A program made the position numbers and the translations under genes. The notes beneath the pieces are model-generated. The model had not been told where the DNA came from and did not search any database. It worked only from the letters and a program-made list of their open reading frames with translations. Below, in pieces: positions 1 through 10,640 of a stretch of DNA of 64,000 nucleotides; position 1 is the first letter of the stretch, and every line of letters starts with the position of its first letter. This DNA is from Crambe crambe. Its lineage: Eukaryota > Porifera > Demospongiae > Poecilosclerida > Crambeidae. Location: assembly GCA_963924555.1 (NCBI GenBank), contig OZ004586.1, forward strand, positions 8,452,501 through 8,516,500. The letters run 5' to 3'.

Positions 1-1480
1 ATAACCGAACTTGCCTGGTTATAAAGCACATGCTCTCAACTCGTACGAGAGTAAAAAGGTAAGGCATGTAGCTATCTCTGGAATACACTTAGAATGAGAG
101 TGACCGAACTATAAGAAAAGAGTAGTCCATTCTTCAACAAATTATGGAATTGACAGTCTTCATGCTGGTTGCAAGAAGACGTATACTAGTGTAATAGCTA
201 GCTATTATAATTTTGTCCCAAAAAGGTAGCTATGACTGAAGCAAATAAAGTACAAGCTATAAGCAGATATAGCTAACTTAAGAAAGCTAGCTATATATTC
301 TTCTGTATGTGATAAAAATTATTAACAAACTTTGCATGCCCGCATTAATTAATACAATAAGAAGAAAGACAAATTTGGGTATTAAGTGTGCAGCCATTGA
401 TCCTGGTGATTTCTTTCAGGTTCTTCTTCACCTCTGCACCTTCTTATTCTCTGCCCGAACTACAAGTGAAGATATTGAAGCCTCCCTCTCAGTCGATCAT
501 CCCTGAGGAATATAATATTAAAAATTAATGTACTCTAATCATTGAGCTTTTTCTCGGCAAGGGAATGCATACATTTGGAAAGCATAGGTGGAGGGCATGA
601 AGGAATAACTACTTGTGAATATAGATTGGGGTCACTAGAAACAACTTAACTTTTTCAAAAAAGGTACGCAAAGACACACCCAGCAAATGTGAACTATTGG
701 CTGAAACTCTTGAATACATGCAAAGTTCACTACATCTTAGGTATGAGGGCATGAAGTAGAGTGTACACTAAACTCTGAAACTGTAAGTTGCAAATCTATT
801 CTTTCATGTAAGGGGATACAGGTACACAAAGCCAAAACAGGCTGGTCTGGTATGGGTGTCCTAGCATCAAAAAAATTTGCTTTTTGCACGAGTAAGGTGG
901 TGAAGTTACTAGCTATGCTATGGACTTCTGAACTTTGAGAGATCGATTCCTCCACGTTAGGCTTTTTCAGCTCTTCCACGCACCACAATACGGATTGTAC
1001 CGCGCAGATTGTATTGTTGCTATGGGGCGTTTCCAATCCCGGTTACGTAGTCTATACAATCTATGATTCTACTATCTACCAATGCCGAGGCACAAGTCTT
1101 TTTGAAGACAAACTTGTTATAACATATACAGTCCAGCTGATTTTAGTGCCATCCCTACATAACCCACTCACTTGTGCTAATAATTCTGGACCCATTAATT
1201 TTTTGATAAGTAGACACATGCTTGACCTCCGACCTAACACAGCCTATATGGTTACTGAATATCTGTGAAGTAGATAAGAGTGTATCAATACTCTCATCAT
1301 CGGCATGAAATTTTCATGAGGGGAAAATCGTGGTTTAGGAGTGAACCATAATAAATTGTATTTCAGAACCATGAAATTTTATCCTACAAAAATTTCCCAC
1401 TTTCTTATAATTTGATACTAATCACTATAATATTGTGTGCACTTTTAGTCTCAGACTTAATTAACCACTTAATCCTGCTG
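1..1480. other. intergenic, no supported gene
   Basis: Only short open frames lacking recognisable domains or splice structure are seen on either strand. The stretch is AT-rich and lies upstream of the first NLR-like gene, so it probably includes its promoter, but I see no specific motif to mark. Confidence 0.6.
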
Positions 1481-1496
1481 AGCTGAAGTGACTGCT

Positions 1497-4400
1497 ATGG
1501 AGGAGTCCAGGGAATACAACACTTTGGTCAAGTGTACAAGACAACTGGAAACTGCTTTGCGTGGAGACAGAGGCATTGCACACTATCTCCATAAGAAAGG
1601 TTTTCTTAAGAAGGACGACTATGATGATGTCCTCAATCCAAATTCAAGACTGCCGCATGTTAATAAAGCTGGTGTGTTGATGACTGCAATCAAGAAGAAA
1701 GTGAAGCTGAACCCTGACAACTACCACAAGCTACTCCATTACTTCCACAGCAATTTTGTGAAGTATATGGACATTGTGGCGATACTTGATGAAGTGTATG
1801 AGACTCTTGGAAAAGGTATGTCATATATTCGGGTGATGGTGAAAGAGCATATAGCTGGATGTTACATATGTATTCATGATTTTACTGAGTGACATTCTTT
1901 CTTTATATAATAGGTGGTATTGAAATTCATTCAAGCAATACTGCACTGTAAGTAACTACATAGCTATATTTGGCACTCAAGTAACTGGAGATCGTTCCAC
2001 ATGGGTGTAGGAAGCAAATTTCAGTTGGGGAGGAGGCATGCCTCATTTTCATATTTCTGCGATCAGATGCCATCCTTGAATATTCACCACCCTCAAGTAG
2101 CCCCTAGTCTCATGTGGGCCAGACTCTCACACGCAGAAGAGAGAGTCTGGTCAAACTCCTATACCAACTTTGTTCTAGAAACCCATGAAAATTGTGGATA
2201 GCATGCGCAGAACACGTAGGTACGTCATCAAATTTGAGCATGAGCGTAGTCTTTACTTGGCGAGCAGATAATTGCTGCCTCTTTATCTAGGCTAGCTCTG
2301 CTGCATGCAATCGATAGCGATTGTCCCTTCATGAAGGAGCTTACTGCTTTTATTTGTATGACTTTTAGAATTGAATAGCCAAGCCTACGTCCACCTTCTT
2401 GAATAGCTTCAAGAAATCTTTAGCCATCTTTTTGCTTGCACTATTTCGACTGAGTCATGACGTATAGTGACACAATTTTTTATCCGCAGCGTGCGCTGCT
2501 GCTTACTCAGCAGAACAAAGTAGGTATAGGAGTTTGACCAGACTCTCTCTTCTGCGTGTGAGAGTCTGGCCTGCGCGAGACTAAGTAGCCCCCTGCTACC
2601 CAGATTTTTGCTGCCCTCCTGTACTCCAATTATAGCACACTGGCCACACCCACATAAACCAATGCACATGTAAAATTTGATTTGCAGCTTGTTAACAAAG
2701 TATGTCTTGTTCCATTGAAGATGCTGCATTCAAACAGCTCAAAGTGATAGGCTGTGCCAAGACTATACCTGAAGTTTAGAAAAGATTTCACAAAGTTATC
2801 ACAAAGGTTGAAAGGAGAAAGCAGTGCTTCAAGAAATGAAAGAAGAGCTAGTAGCCTGGATAGTAGAATGTAGAGGAAAAAATTAATGCACATTATAATA
2901 TCTAGCTTTTAATATTGGAGACCATTACCTACTTGCCATACTAATATAAGGCCACAGCAGGGAAATTTCCTGTTTCTCATCCACCTCCCTCATTGATTCT
3001 TGACAGATTCTCACCAAAAACATTCTATGGCATTTTCCTCAGGATTTTGGTAAAAAAGGTTTTTGAAAATACTACAAAAAATGATTGACTACAGTTTCAT
3101 AGCTTGGTAAAGGTATGATGTACAGAAGCATTGAAGGAAAGACTGTTACAACAGTGACTAGACCACTAAAAACTGCAACAAGAACCCACGCCCTGTGTTT
3201 CCTATTGTACTCCACATTAGTTTTGATTAAAAATGAGGATGAGAAACAGAACTGCAGTTGACTAACTTCCAATGTGAGATAAACCAGTCTCATACATGTA
3301 CCTAGATTCTTGCCAATTGAGTTTGATAGCTGTCTGCAAGACTGCTAACATGTCAGTATTTTCAATCATACCATGACAGTATTTGTACATAGACTAATGG
3401 GCCTTATGCATAATAAAATTTCCAAATAGCGCACTGTTTTTCTAAATGACGCACTAGCACGAATTTACCGGGAACCATTTCCGGGGTAATGACCTGACAA
3501 CCGCAGAGCTTGTAAATTATCAATTTTGAACCACAACAAACAGCTGCTGCGCGTGAGCTATGCGCTAAATAACCACAGACAGAGCCTAGCAACCGCAAGA
3601 CAAGACCTTGTACAAGTGCTACAGCTATTGCAGGTAAACTAACATAGTGCATGCGCTGCAAAATGCAGCTTTTAGCGAGCTAACCTTTTTAGAGGTAGTA
3701 GATTCTTGTTCTTTAAAGGAAATGTATAAAATTTAATAGTGGTTGACTTTTTCGAACGATTGTGGCATCCCTTCATCACACAATAGTGCATTTTGACTAT
3801 ATTGAAGGAGAGAATAATGCTGTAGTTAATTTAGTACAAGCTGTTGCTATGTATTAATAACAATACTGCCAAAGACTACATCCACAAAGGAAGAAATCTA
3901 TCTAGCTAATCCACTCTGTGGGTGGGGCTGACCAGCTACAACACTAGATGTTCCATTTGTGGGGGTTTGAAGGTAGGCTGCTAATCCATTTGGAACTTCA
4001 GCTGGCCTCAAGTATAGTGCCCCCAGCTATAGCCACCTCTAAAAAGGTTTGTCTTGCGGTTGCTAGGCTCTGTCTGTGGTTATTTAGCGCATAGCTCACA
4101 CACAGCAGCTGTTTGTTGTGGTTCAAAATTGACAATTTGCAAGCTCTGCGGTTGTTAGGTCATTACCCCAGGAATGGTTCCCGATAAATTCATGCTAGTG
4201 TGCGTCATTTAGAAAAACAGTGTGCGTTATTTGGAAATTTTATTATGCATAAGGCCCATTGCTAGCAATTATGTAATTATGTTGGGGGGGGGGGGGATGT
4301 GAACTAGCCTGTGCTTGTACTTATTTAGTGATAGTGTTTTAAAGTAAGAAAGAGTAAACTCAAGTATCCTGCATGTGTCAATATAGTTATTGTGAAATGT

Positions 4401-7400
4401 CACTCAACAAAATAATTATATCCATTACAGGAATGCTTCATCTTTGTCCAGTGACAGTGATCATTCTGACCAGTCTTCCTCTATCTCCAACACTCCACCA
4501 GCTAAACATAAGAAACCCTCTACCTCCACGAGGCAGCACAAAAGAACACACAAACACAAGGTACTGGACAAACACAAGAAAAGTAAGAAAAGAAAACATG
4601 TAGTCTCATCGTCTAGTTCATCATCTACATCAAGTAGTGCCACTAGTTCTGACTCCTTTGATAGCAATCACGTGACCACAACAACGAGACACAAAAGGAA
4701 ACACCACAAAAAACATTCCAAGAGTAAATATTTGAAGCTGATTAAGCCTGCAATGATGCCATATGCTTCATTTGCATCAAGTAGTGCCACTAGTTCTGAC
4801 TCTTTTGATAGTGATCACATGACCACAACAAAGAGAAACAAAAGGAAACACCACAAAAAACATTCCAAGAAGATTTCCAGTAAATCTTTGAAGAGAATTA
4901 AGCAAAGAATTGATCCTGCACTGGTACGATATGCAAATTATCTTAAATCGTATTACCAGAATGAGCTTATAGCTTGTGATGACAAACTTTCCATAGCTCC
5001 TTGTAGTCAGTTCATTAACCTTGCTTTGGTTGAAAATGCTGGGACCATTTTTGAAGATGACACATTCTCAAAAGCGTCCCTGCATAGTGGTGTGGATGAA
5101 ATTAGAGGAGCAGAGGCTCCTTTAGAATTGGACGATATTGTACCTTCAGGGACAAGGTCTGTGTTGGTGGAAGGACCCCCTGGTATTGGTAAGAGCACTT
5201 TGGCCTGGGAGTTGTGCAGGAAGTGGGACACCTTGACTTCATTGAAACACTATAAAATGGTACTTCTGCTAAAGCTTCGAGAAAGAAGGGTCCAGAATGC
5301 TACTTCCTTGGAGGACCTGATACATCATGAAGATAAACAGTTTCAAAGGAAAGTAGTGAATGAGGTGCGGAAATGTGAGGGGGAGGGTGTCCTATTCATA
5401 CTGGATGGATTCGATGAGATGCCTTCTGTGATTCACAATGAGAACCGTTTGATAATGCAATTAATTAGTGGTTCTTGCTTACCTAAAGCTACTCGCCTCG
5501 TTACTAGTCGACCATCTGCTCTTAAGAGTTTCTTCCCTTGGGGTTTCAGGCATGTAAAGGTAATTGGTTTCACTGATGAGTGCAAAGTAAGGTTTGCAGA
5601 AAGAGCTTTCCAATCAGAACCCAAGGTTCTTGCTCACTTTAAGAATTTTATATTTTCTAACCCTGTCATTAACTCACTGATGTACATTCCTATCAATTGT
5701 GCCATTATTGTACAAGTGTACAAAGACCTCAGAAAGAGCAGAGAGCTGATGCCCAAAACCATGACACAGCTCTACACCATCCTTACTCTAATTCTGATCA
5801 AGAGGCACATGATTTCTAGTGGGAAATGGGACATGCATTCCAGAGTACCCAGTAGTCTTAAAGATCTACCAGAGAGTGTTTCCATAGACCTTAAGAGAGT
5901 TAGTCAACTAGCTTACAGTGGTCTGTTCAAGGAAGATGTGCAGCTAGTGTTTACTGATAGTGATGTTGGAGAGGGTTTCCAGCATTTAGGTCTCATGAAT
6001 GCAGTTCGGGAGATATACATGTGTGAGGGTGCAGCAACCTCCTACTCCTTCCTCCATCTCAGCATCCAAGAGTTTTTTGCTGCTTGGTATGTTTCATGTC
6101 ACTCTGATTTGGCAGACGAAGCTTTTTCTAAAATGGTATCCCAATCTGTACTTAGAGTGATACCACACCTCAGAGTCTTTGGTCAGTTCTTGTGTGGCAT
6201 TGTGGGCTACAATAAAGAATTCTTTCATAAAGTCTCTATTCTTGGTTCTTCTTACCTATTGCATTGTTTATATGAAATTCAAGACCTTTCTAAACTTCCA
6301 ATAGATATGAAAGTTTCCATTTTACATCTGTTCAACCCCTTGGACATGTATGTTTTTGGATATTGTCTAGTCCATGTTGCTATTCAGTGGCAGTCTGCAC
6401 ACATACATACATCTCTAGAGATGTTGGTGCATAGTTTGTCTAATCACACAAAGAAAACAATTGGTGGAACATTAGGGACTATTAAGGACTTGTATATAGA
6501 TGTACAAGAAAGTGTGCACATATCATCCACACTTACATCACTCACAAAGTACTTACCCAAATTTCACATCAATTCTCTCACTCTAAGTGGAATTTCTTCT
6601 CCATTAGTACCAGTTCTTTCTGATTGGATTTCAAAAAATTCACCAGGATTGAGAAGTATTGGCTTAGAATTCTCTGAATCATGTGAAGATGACTATTTAC
6701 TTTTCCAATCCATTCAACATATTACAAACTTGAAAGAATTCAGTCTTGAGTGCCGTACTCCTACTCAGAAAGGGGTACAGGAATTATGCAAAATCATAAC
6801 CACTAGTTCTTTTCTAACAAAATTAGTAGTATTTACGAAATTTAAAAGGTCAGAACTGTTCACCTCTTATGAGCTTTATCCAGTACTTCAGGCAGCACTA
6901 TCTTTCTCCACTATTTCAACATTAAAGACAAACTTTGGATATAGAGTGTCTACCAATGCTGGGAACATAGAGCATGTTACCCTACTCTTAAACTTTATCG
7001 TTCTCTCATACAATATTCACCCACTGGAGATGTTGAGATCTTTCCAATACTTGAGCTGCATTGCAAAGATGAGCTCCATCAAGTCAATAAGAGTACAAAT
7101 TGGCAACATTGATGACATACTCTTTGCAATGCCTCATTTCTGTTGCAATTTCATCATGAGTCTAAATGACTCTCTCCGTCATTCCATGGAGAATTTAGAC
7201 TTTTCTGATATTGATGGTTTATCCCCAAAAACAAATCCCTCTTTCCGTGACTGCATGGCCCGTGCCCTGCGAAGAGATTCTGCTGTTCCACGACACAACC
7301 TAAGGAGATCCCAGTCCCTCTGTGACCTCGGAACTCTGCACTTCCCTCAACAGCATGACTCCCTCAGACCACTATCCTCACTAAGATATCACTCTCATCC

Positions 7401-7596
7401 TAGCTATGGGTGGCGACATATCCCTCTCAGGTCAAGACCAAAGAAACATTTCATTCATTTCCCTTCTCCCTTCGAGCCAACATTGTACCAGTCATGTCCT
7501 GACCTGCTGGAGATGCAGGCACTCCGAAACATGCACCCTCTTTTACAGGAAGCTCTGAAATGTGATCAGCTATACTACAATAAACACAAAATATAA
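1497..7596 (+). CDS. NLR-like receptor: CARD-like death fold, NACHT, degenerate LRR-like region, conserved C-tail
   Basis: Three exons, 1497-1815, 1914-1947 and 4431-7596, join with consistent phases (1 then 2) at GTATGT and GTAAGT donors and TAG/CAG acceptors, giving 1,172 aa. I chose the ATG at 1497; the in-frame GTG at 1488 is less likely. Residues about 5-95 form a helical domain with the CARD pattern (RGIAHYLHKKGFL...KAGVLMTAI). Residues 123-235 are a Ser/Lys/His-rich linker with an internal repeat. NACHT motifs are Walker A GPPGIGKS (366-373), Walker B DGFDE (443-447) and a TSRPSA sensor loop. HLSIQEFFAAW (about 660) is the winged-helix/HD2 signature of animal NLRs. The rest has LRR-like helical-strand repeats without a clean consensus. 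The last 117 residues include RRSQSLCDL, shared with the paralogs downstream. Likely a cytosolic pattern receptor that oligomerises on nucleotide exchange; the ligand is unknown. The 4431-7596 exon is certain; the first two exons rest on phase and domain logic. Confidence 0.85.
1914..1947 (+). other. 34-nt microexon of the CARD-NACHT gene
   Basis: Flanked by TAG| and |GTAAGT. It takes a phase-1 input (2 nt completing the codon), encodes 10 codons and leaves 2 nt, which the first nt of the NACHT exon at 4431 completes. A 37-nt counterpart with the same phases lies at 36808-36844 in the second NLR-like gene, which supports both calls. Confidence 0.7.
2096..2592. mobile_element. MITE with about 75-bp TIRs and 9-bp target duplication, in NLR intron 2
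   Basis: Inverted arms at 2105-2180 and 2513-2583 share GGCCAGACTCTC and the following AGAGAGTCTGGTC block. AGTAGCCCC occurs directly at 2096-2104 and 2584-2592, so element boundaries 2105-2583 are exact. The 9-bp duplication is typical of MULE-type transposition. No internal coding capacity is seen. It sits in the long intron between the microexon and the NACHT exon. Confidence 0.85.
3398..4258. mobile_element. Non-autonomous DNA transposon with about 210-bp TIRs
   Basis: The left arm 3398-3607 (starting TGGGCCTTATGCATAA) is repeated in inverse at about 4047-4258 with some substitutions. The 440-bp core has no coding capacity. No clear target duplication was recognised, so the superfamily is not assigned. 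It lies in intron 2 of the CARD-NACHT gene, close to the 4431 acceptor. Confidence 0.85.
4606..4890 (+). repeat. Duplicated Ser-rich/basic coding module in the NLR linker
   Basis: Two copies, about 4606-4738 and 4772-4880, each encode a Ser/Thr run (SSATSSDSFDS) followed by a basic KRKHHKKHSK cluster. The basic clusters look like nuclear localisation signals or RNA/DNA-binding patches. The module lies between the death-fold exon and NACHT and is absent from the paralog at 39412-42088. Confidence 0.8.
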
Positions 7597-7880
7597 CTGA
7601 ACATTCTTTCATGTTAAAATTAATAAATTGCAACAATTCACTATAAAATAAAAATAACCCAATTTAGGGTTGTCTGAGTTGCAAATAGGAACTCAGAGAG
7701 CTAACCTAAAATGGGTTGTTTTTACACATTTCATTTACAATGTTCTTGTAGTTCAGTTCCTTTGTATTCAATAAAGTTTCATTGAATTATCAGTAAACAT
7801 TAAAAACTTGATGCCTGAGTAGGCTTGGCTGTAACTATACACTCTTTTGAGATGAAACTGTCACTGAAAATTTTTTACAG
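7597..7880. other. 3' flank of the NLR gene
   Basis: AT-rich DNA after the stop, with AATAAA-like signals near 7619 and 7770 that could serve the NLR transcript. No gene seen. Confidence 0.5.
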
Positions 7881-8054
7881 GCACAAGAGTTACTGAAGAC
7901 TGGAGATCTTGCTGTTCAAGGCTTTCCTGTAGGCTCTCTTGCTGCCTTATCAGATGATCAAGCTTTGTACAATCTGCTCTCACTGTTTATGACTTTCATG
8001 CTCCCAGTGCTTTCTCAGACAATTATTAACTTGCCTACTACATACATATTTTAG
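7881..8054 (+). CDS. Orphan exon-like open frame, unknown
   Basis: A polypyrimidine/TTTTTTACAG acceptor is followed by 56 open codons (AQELLKTGDLAVQG...) ending in TAG at 8052-8054. It has no start codon of its own near the 5' end and no recognised domain. It could be a terminal exon of an unrecognised or alternative transcript, or chance; coding-like composition is the only support. Confidence 0.25.
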   Translation, partial: AQELLKTGDLAVQGFPVGSLAALSDDQALYNLLSLFMTFMLPVLSQTIINLPTTYIF

Positions 8055-8430
8055 GCCTCTGCTCTTGCTGCTTGACTTTCTAGTTCTCAAGTCAAGTAAT
8101 CACTTGCTTCATGTGCACATGCATGTGTATAACTATTTACATGTGCTACTAATTGGGGGTTAGCGTAGCAACACTAGTACTGGCTAAGAAACTTCTAGCT
8201 ATTCCCAGAAAAAAAAACATGCCTTCAAGAGGACCGCGACAGCTCTTGAAAGAATAATTGGAGTGAGCCCCACACTAGCGAGTTGGCTGAGATATAGCTA
8301 TATATAATTATTTCGATCTGTCCTATTAATTTTGTTCTACACACACCTCACAAGACACTTCACAAGACACCTTGCTACACATACACACACCTCACAAGGC
8401 AATAACGCATGCGCATGCATCTACTAACCG

Positions 8431-8795
8431 CTTAGTGCTGGTCACATGACTTGTGACCAATCAGATCCTCTGAAAAGTGTCTCATACAGAACACTTTTAT
8501 GTGCACTAAATGTTTAATGCACACTTGAGGAACTGTGCTGAAGGTACATAGGAGCCTAGTGAAAGATCCACTACCTTCCAGCCTCAGTTCCTATCTTAAT
8601 GTCCTCTTTTATAGACTTTAGCATTTCGCTTGTCACATTGGGTTTCAAATTTACCTCATTTATATTTTGAATTAGAGCATTCTTACTGAACCAAAGTGTG
8701 TCAGAGCTTGCTAGGTACTAGGGCTGGGCTAGGCTAGGGTTCTGTAAGGACCAACTGGAATTTGATTGGTCACAAGTCATGTGATCAGCACTAAA
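8431..8795. mobile_element. MITE with about 35-bp TIRs
   Basis: GTGCTGGTCACATGACTTG near 8437 recurs in inverse near 8790 with few changes (GTGCTGATCACATGACTTG on the other strand), enclosing about 300 bp without coding capacity. Boundaries are approximate. Confidence 0.7.
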
Positions 8796-8806
8796 ATGTT
8801 TAGATC

Positions 8807-8974
8807 ACTCTCTTCTAGCTCCATGTGTTTTAATGTATGGTGCACTTGAATGATGCTATAATGCTCTTGGTGATGTAATGCACTCACCTTTGGCTCGTGC
8901 ATTACATTCACCTCAAGCATTATAGCATCATTCTCGTGCAGGTGCATTAAAACACTTAGAGCTAGAAAAGAGTG
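8807..8974. repeat. Foldback (long hairpin) element
   Basis: Arms 8807-8885 and 8896-8974 are imperfect inverse copies (CACTCTCTTCTAGCTC against its inverse with GAGCTAGAAAAGAGTG), with a short loop around 8886-8895. Typical of a MITE hairpin. Confidence 0.75.
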
Positions 8975-10430
8975 AACTAAATATTACTTAGACCATCATA
9001 GCTATAGCCGCAAGTATTGACAGGAATTATATTACTGTGGTTTTAGGGCGCATGCATGCTATGTAAGCTAGCTAGCTATCATCGATTTAGCATGGATACT
9101 TTCAAGTTCTCCAGTTGTGTGAGGGGCCATCTAGAAAAGTGTATGAATTAGAGTGGTAGCAATCCTTATGCTGTTGCTGTTCTTAAAACGGCTGCAATCG
9201 TTGGACACAAAAATTTCAGCCGCTTGTTCTTTCTTTCTTTACAGTGATGGATGGCTCTTCAATTTGTTACACTATCACAGGTTCAAGGCACTACTCCTCT
9301 GATTTACCCCAGGGAGGCCTATCAGTTTCCAAACATTCTATAGCCGTGTTTACACGCGCGCCCGACCCGGGTTGAGATTCAATCCGGATTCCAATCCACC
9401 TAATTGATGTGGGTTGGGCCACCCGGATTGGAATTCGGGTTGGTACCGTTCACACACAAAGCAAATCCAGGTCGAATCTGGATTAGAACCCCCGGCTTTT
9501 GACTTTCTCTCCAGCAAGCTTTAATTCTTCATGGGATAGAGCTACACACGTCTTTATTAGGCAGGACTGGATTATCCGATTCTCCTTCTTTGGTAGAATA
9601 TACTTCAGCTGAGACATGTATAGCAGCTGCATATGCGTGTAGTTGTGTGTAATAAATGGCACGCAATATGCGCATGCATACGTATCGCAAACTTAATTGA
9701 CTTTTCGACGGCTATGGTTTTATTTTTGGCGATATGATGCTTAAACTGCTAAAGCGTCAAATTAAAATCTTCATCAATATTTCTGGCTATACGGTAAACA
9801 ATACACATGTATGCATGGAGCTTCAATATCCATTATCCTGAATGGATGCTGAAAAAGGAGCACGAGTGTAGAATCTACAATTATGTTTATGGTTCTTTTC
9901 CTGTCCCATTCCCATTCAACCATCTCACCCCAGTGTGCATGCGTGAAGGTAATTTACACATACAGTATTAGAAGGCGTACTATATACACATCATGGTGCG
10001 ACTAGCAAACAGTCATTTGAGATAGCAGCAAGAGCCATGACTTCAGGAAGAGCAAAGTCTCTATTGCTAGCTAACATAGAAAGTTATAATATTAACGGAA
10101 TCATTGATAGTTTTAATACGAGGCCAGTGTTAATGATATTCCTGTTTCTGGTCAACCGCCCGCATTGGAAAATTGACACTGCTCCAGAAGCATTAATTAC
10201 AGCTATTCAGCTGAGCAGCTGGTGCTTGTACTAGTGATGATTTTGTGGCTAGAAAAATGGACACTGATAATAAATGGTAATGACTACCGCACCGCATGGT
10301 TGTGAGGAAAAATCCTGACCGGAAACATGAATGTCATTAACACTGGCCCAATATAATAATGAAAGCACAGTAGTGCTGAATCCTCGGCGTTAACATATTG
10401 CACATTAGCTACATGGAGCAAAAATTAATG
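8975..10430. other. intergenic, no supported gene
   Basis: No coding structure recognised. A small imperfect inverted repeat with AATCCGGATTCCAATCC lies around 9380-9450 near the phrase GCCGTGTTTACACGCG, and could be a transposon end. Confidence 0.4.
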
Positions 10431-10640
10431 AATAATGAGTAACGGTGACAAGGTCAGACTTGTCACAAGATGATCTACAAAATAATGGTAAGTGAATGGG
10501 TAAATAATGAGTAATGGTAAAAAGATCACACTCGTCACAAGGTGATCACGGTGCCGGTGGTGGTGCAATGAATGAGTCAGACTTGTTGCAAGTAAGATGA
10601 GCTAAATGATTGGTTGGACTTGTCACAAGATAATCTTCTC
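10430..10640. repeat. Degenerate tandem repeat (ACTTGTCACAAG motif)
   Basis: The motif ACTTGTCACAAGATGATC or a close variant recurs near 10457, 10525, 10579 and 10617, with intervening AATGAGTAAYGGT copies. Period is irregular, about 40-70 bp. No coding function seen. Confidence 0.55.

Noticed and set aside
309..506. 65-codon frame and other short frames in the first 1.4 kb
   Set aside because: No splice logic, no domain, AT-rich; chance.
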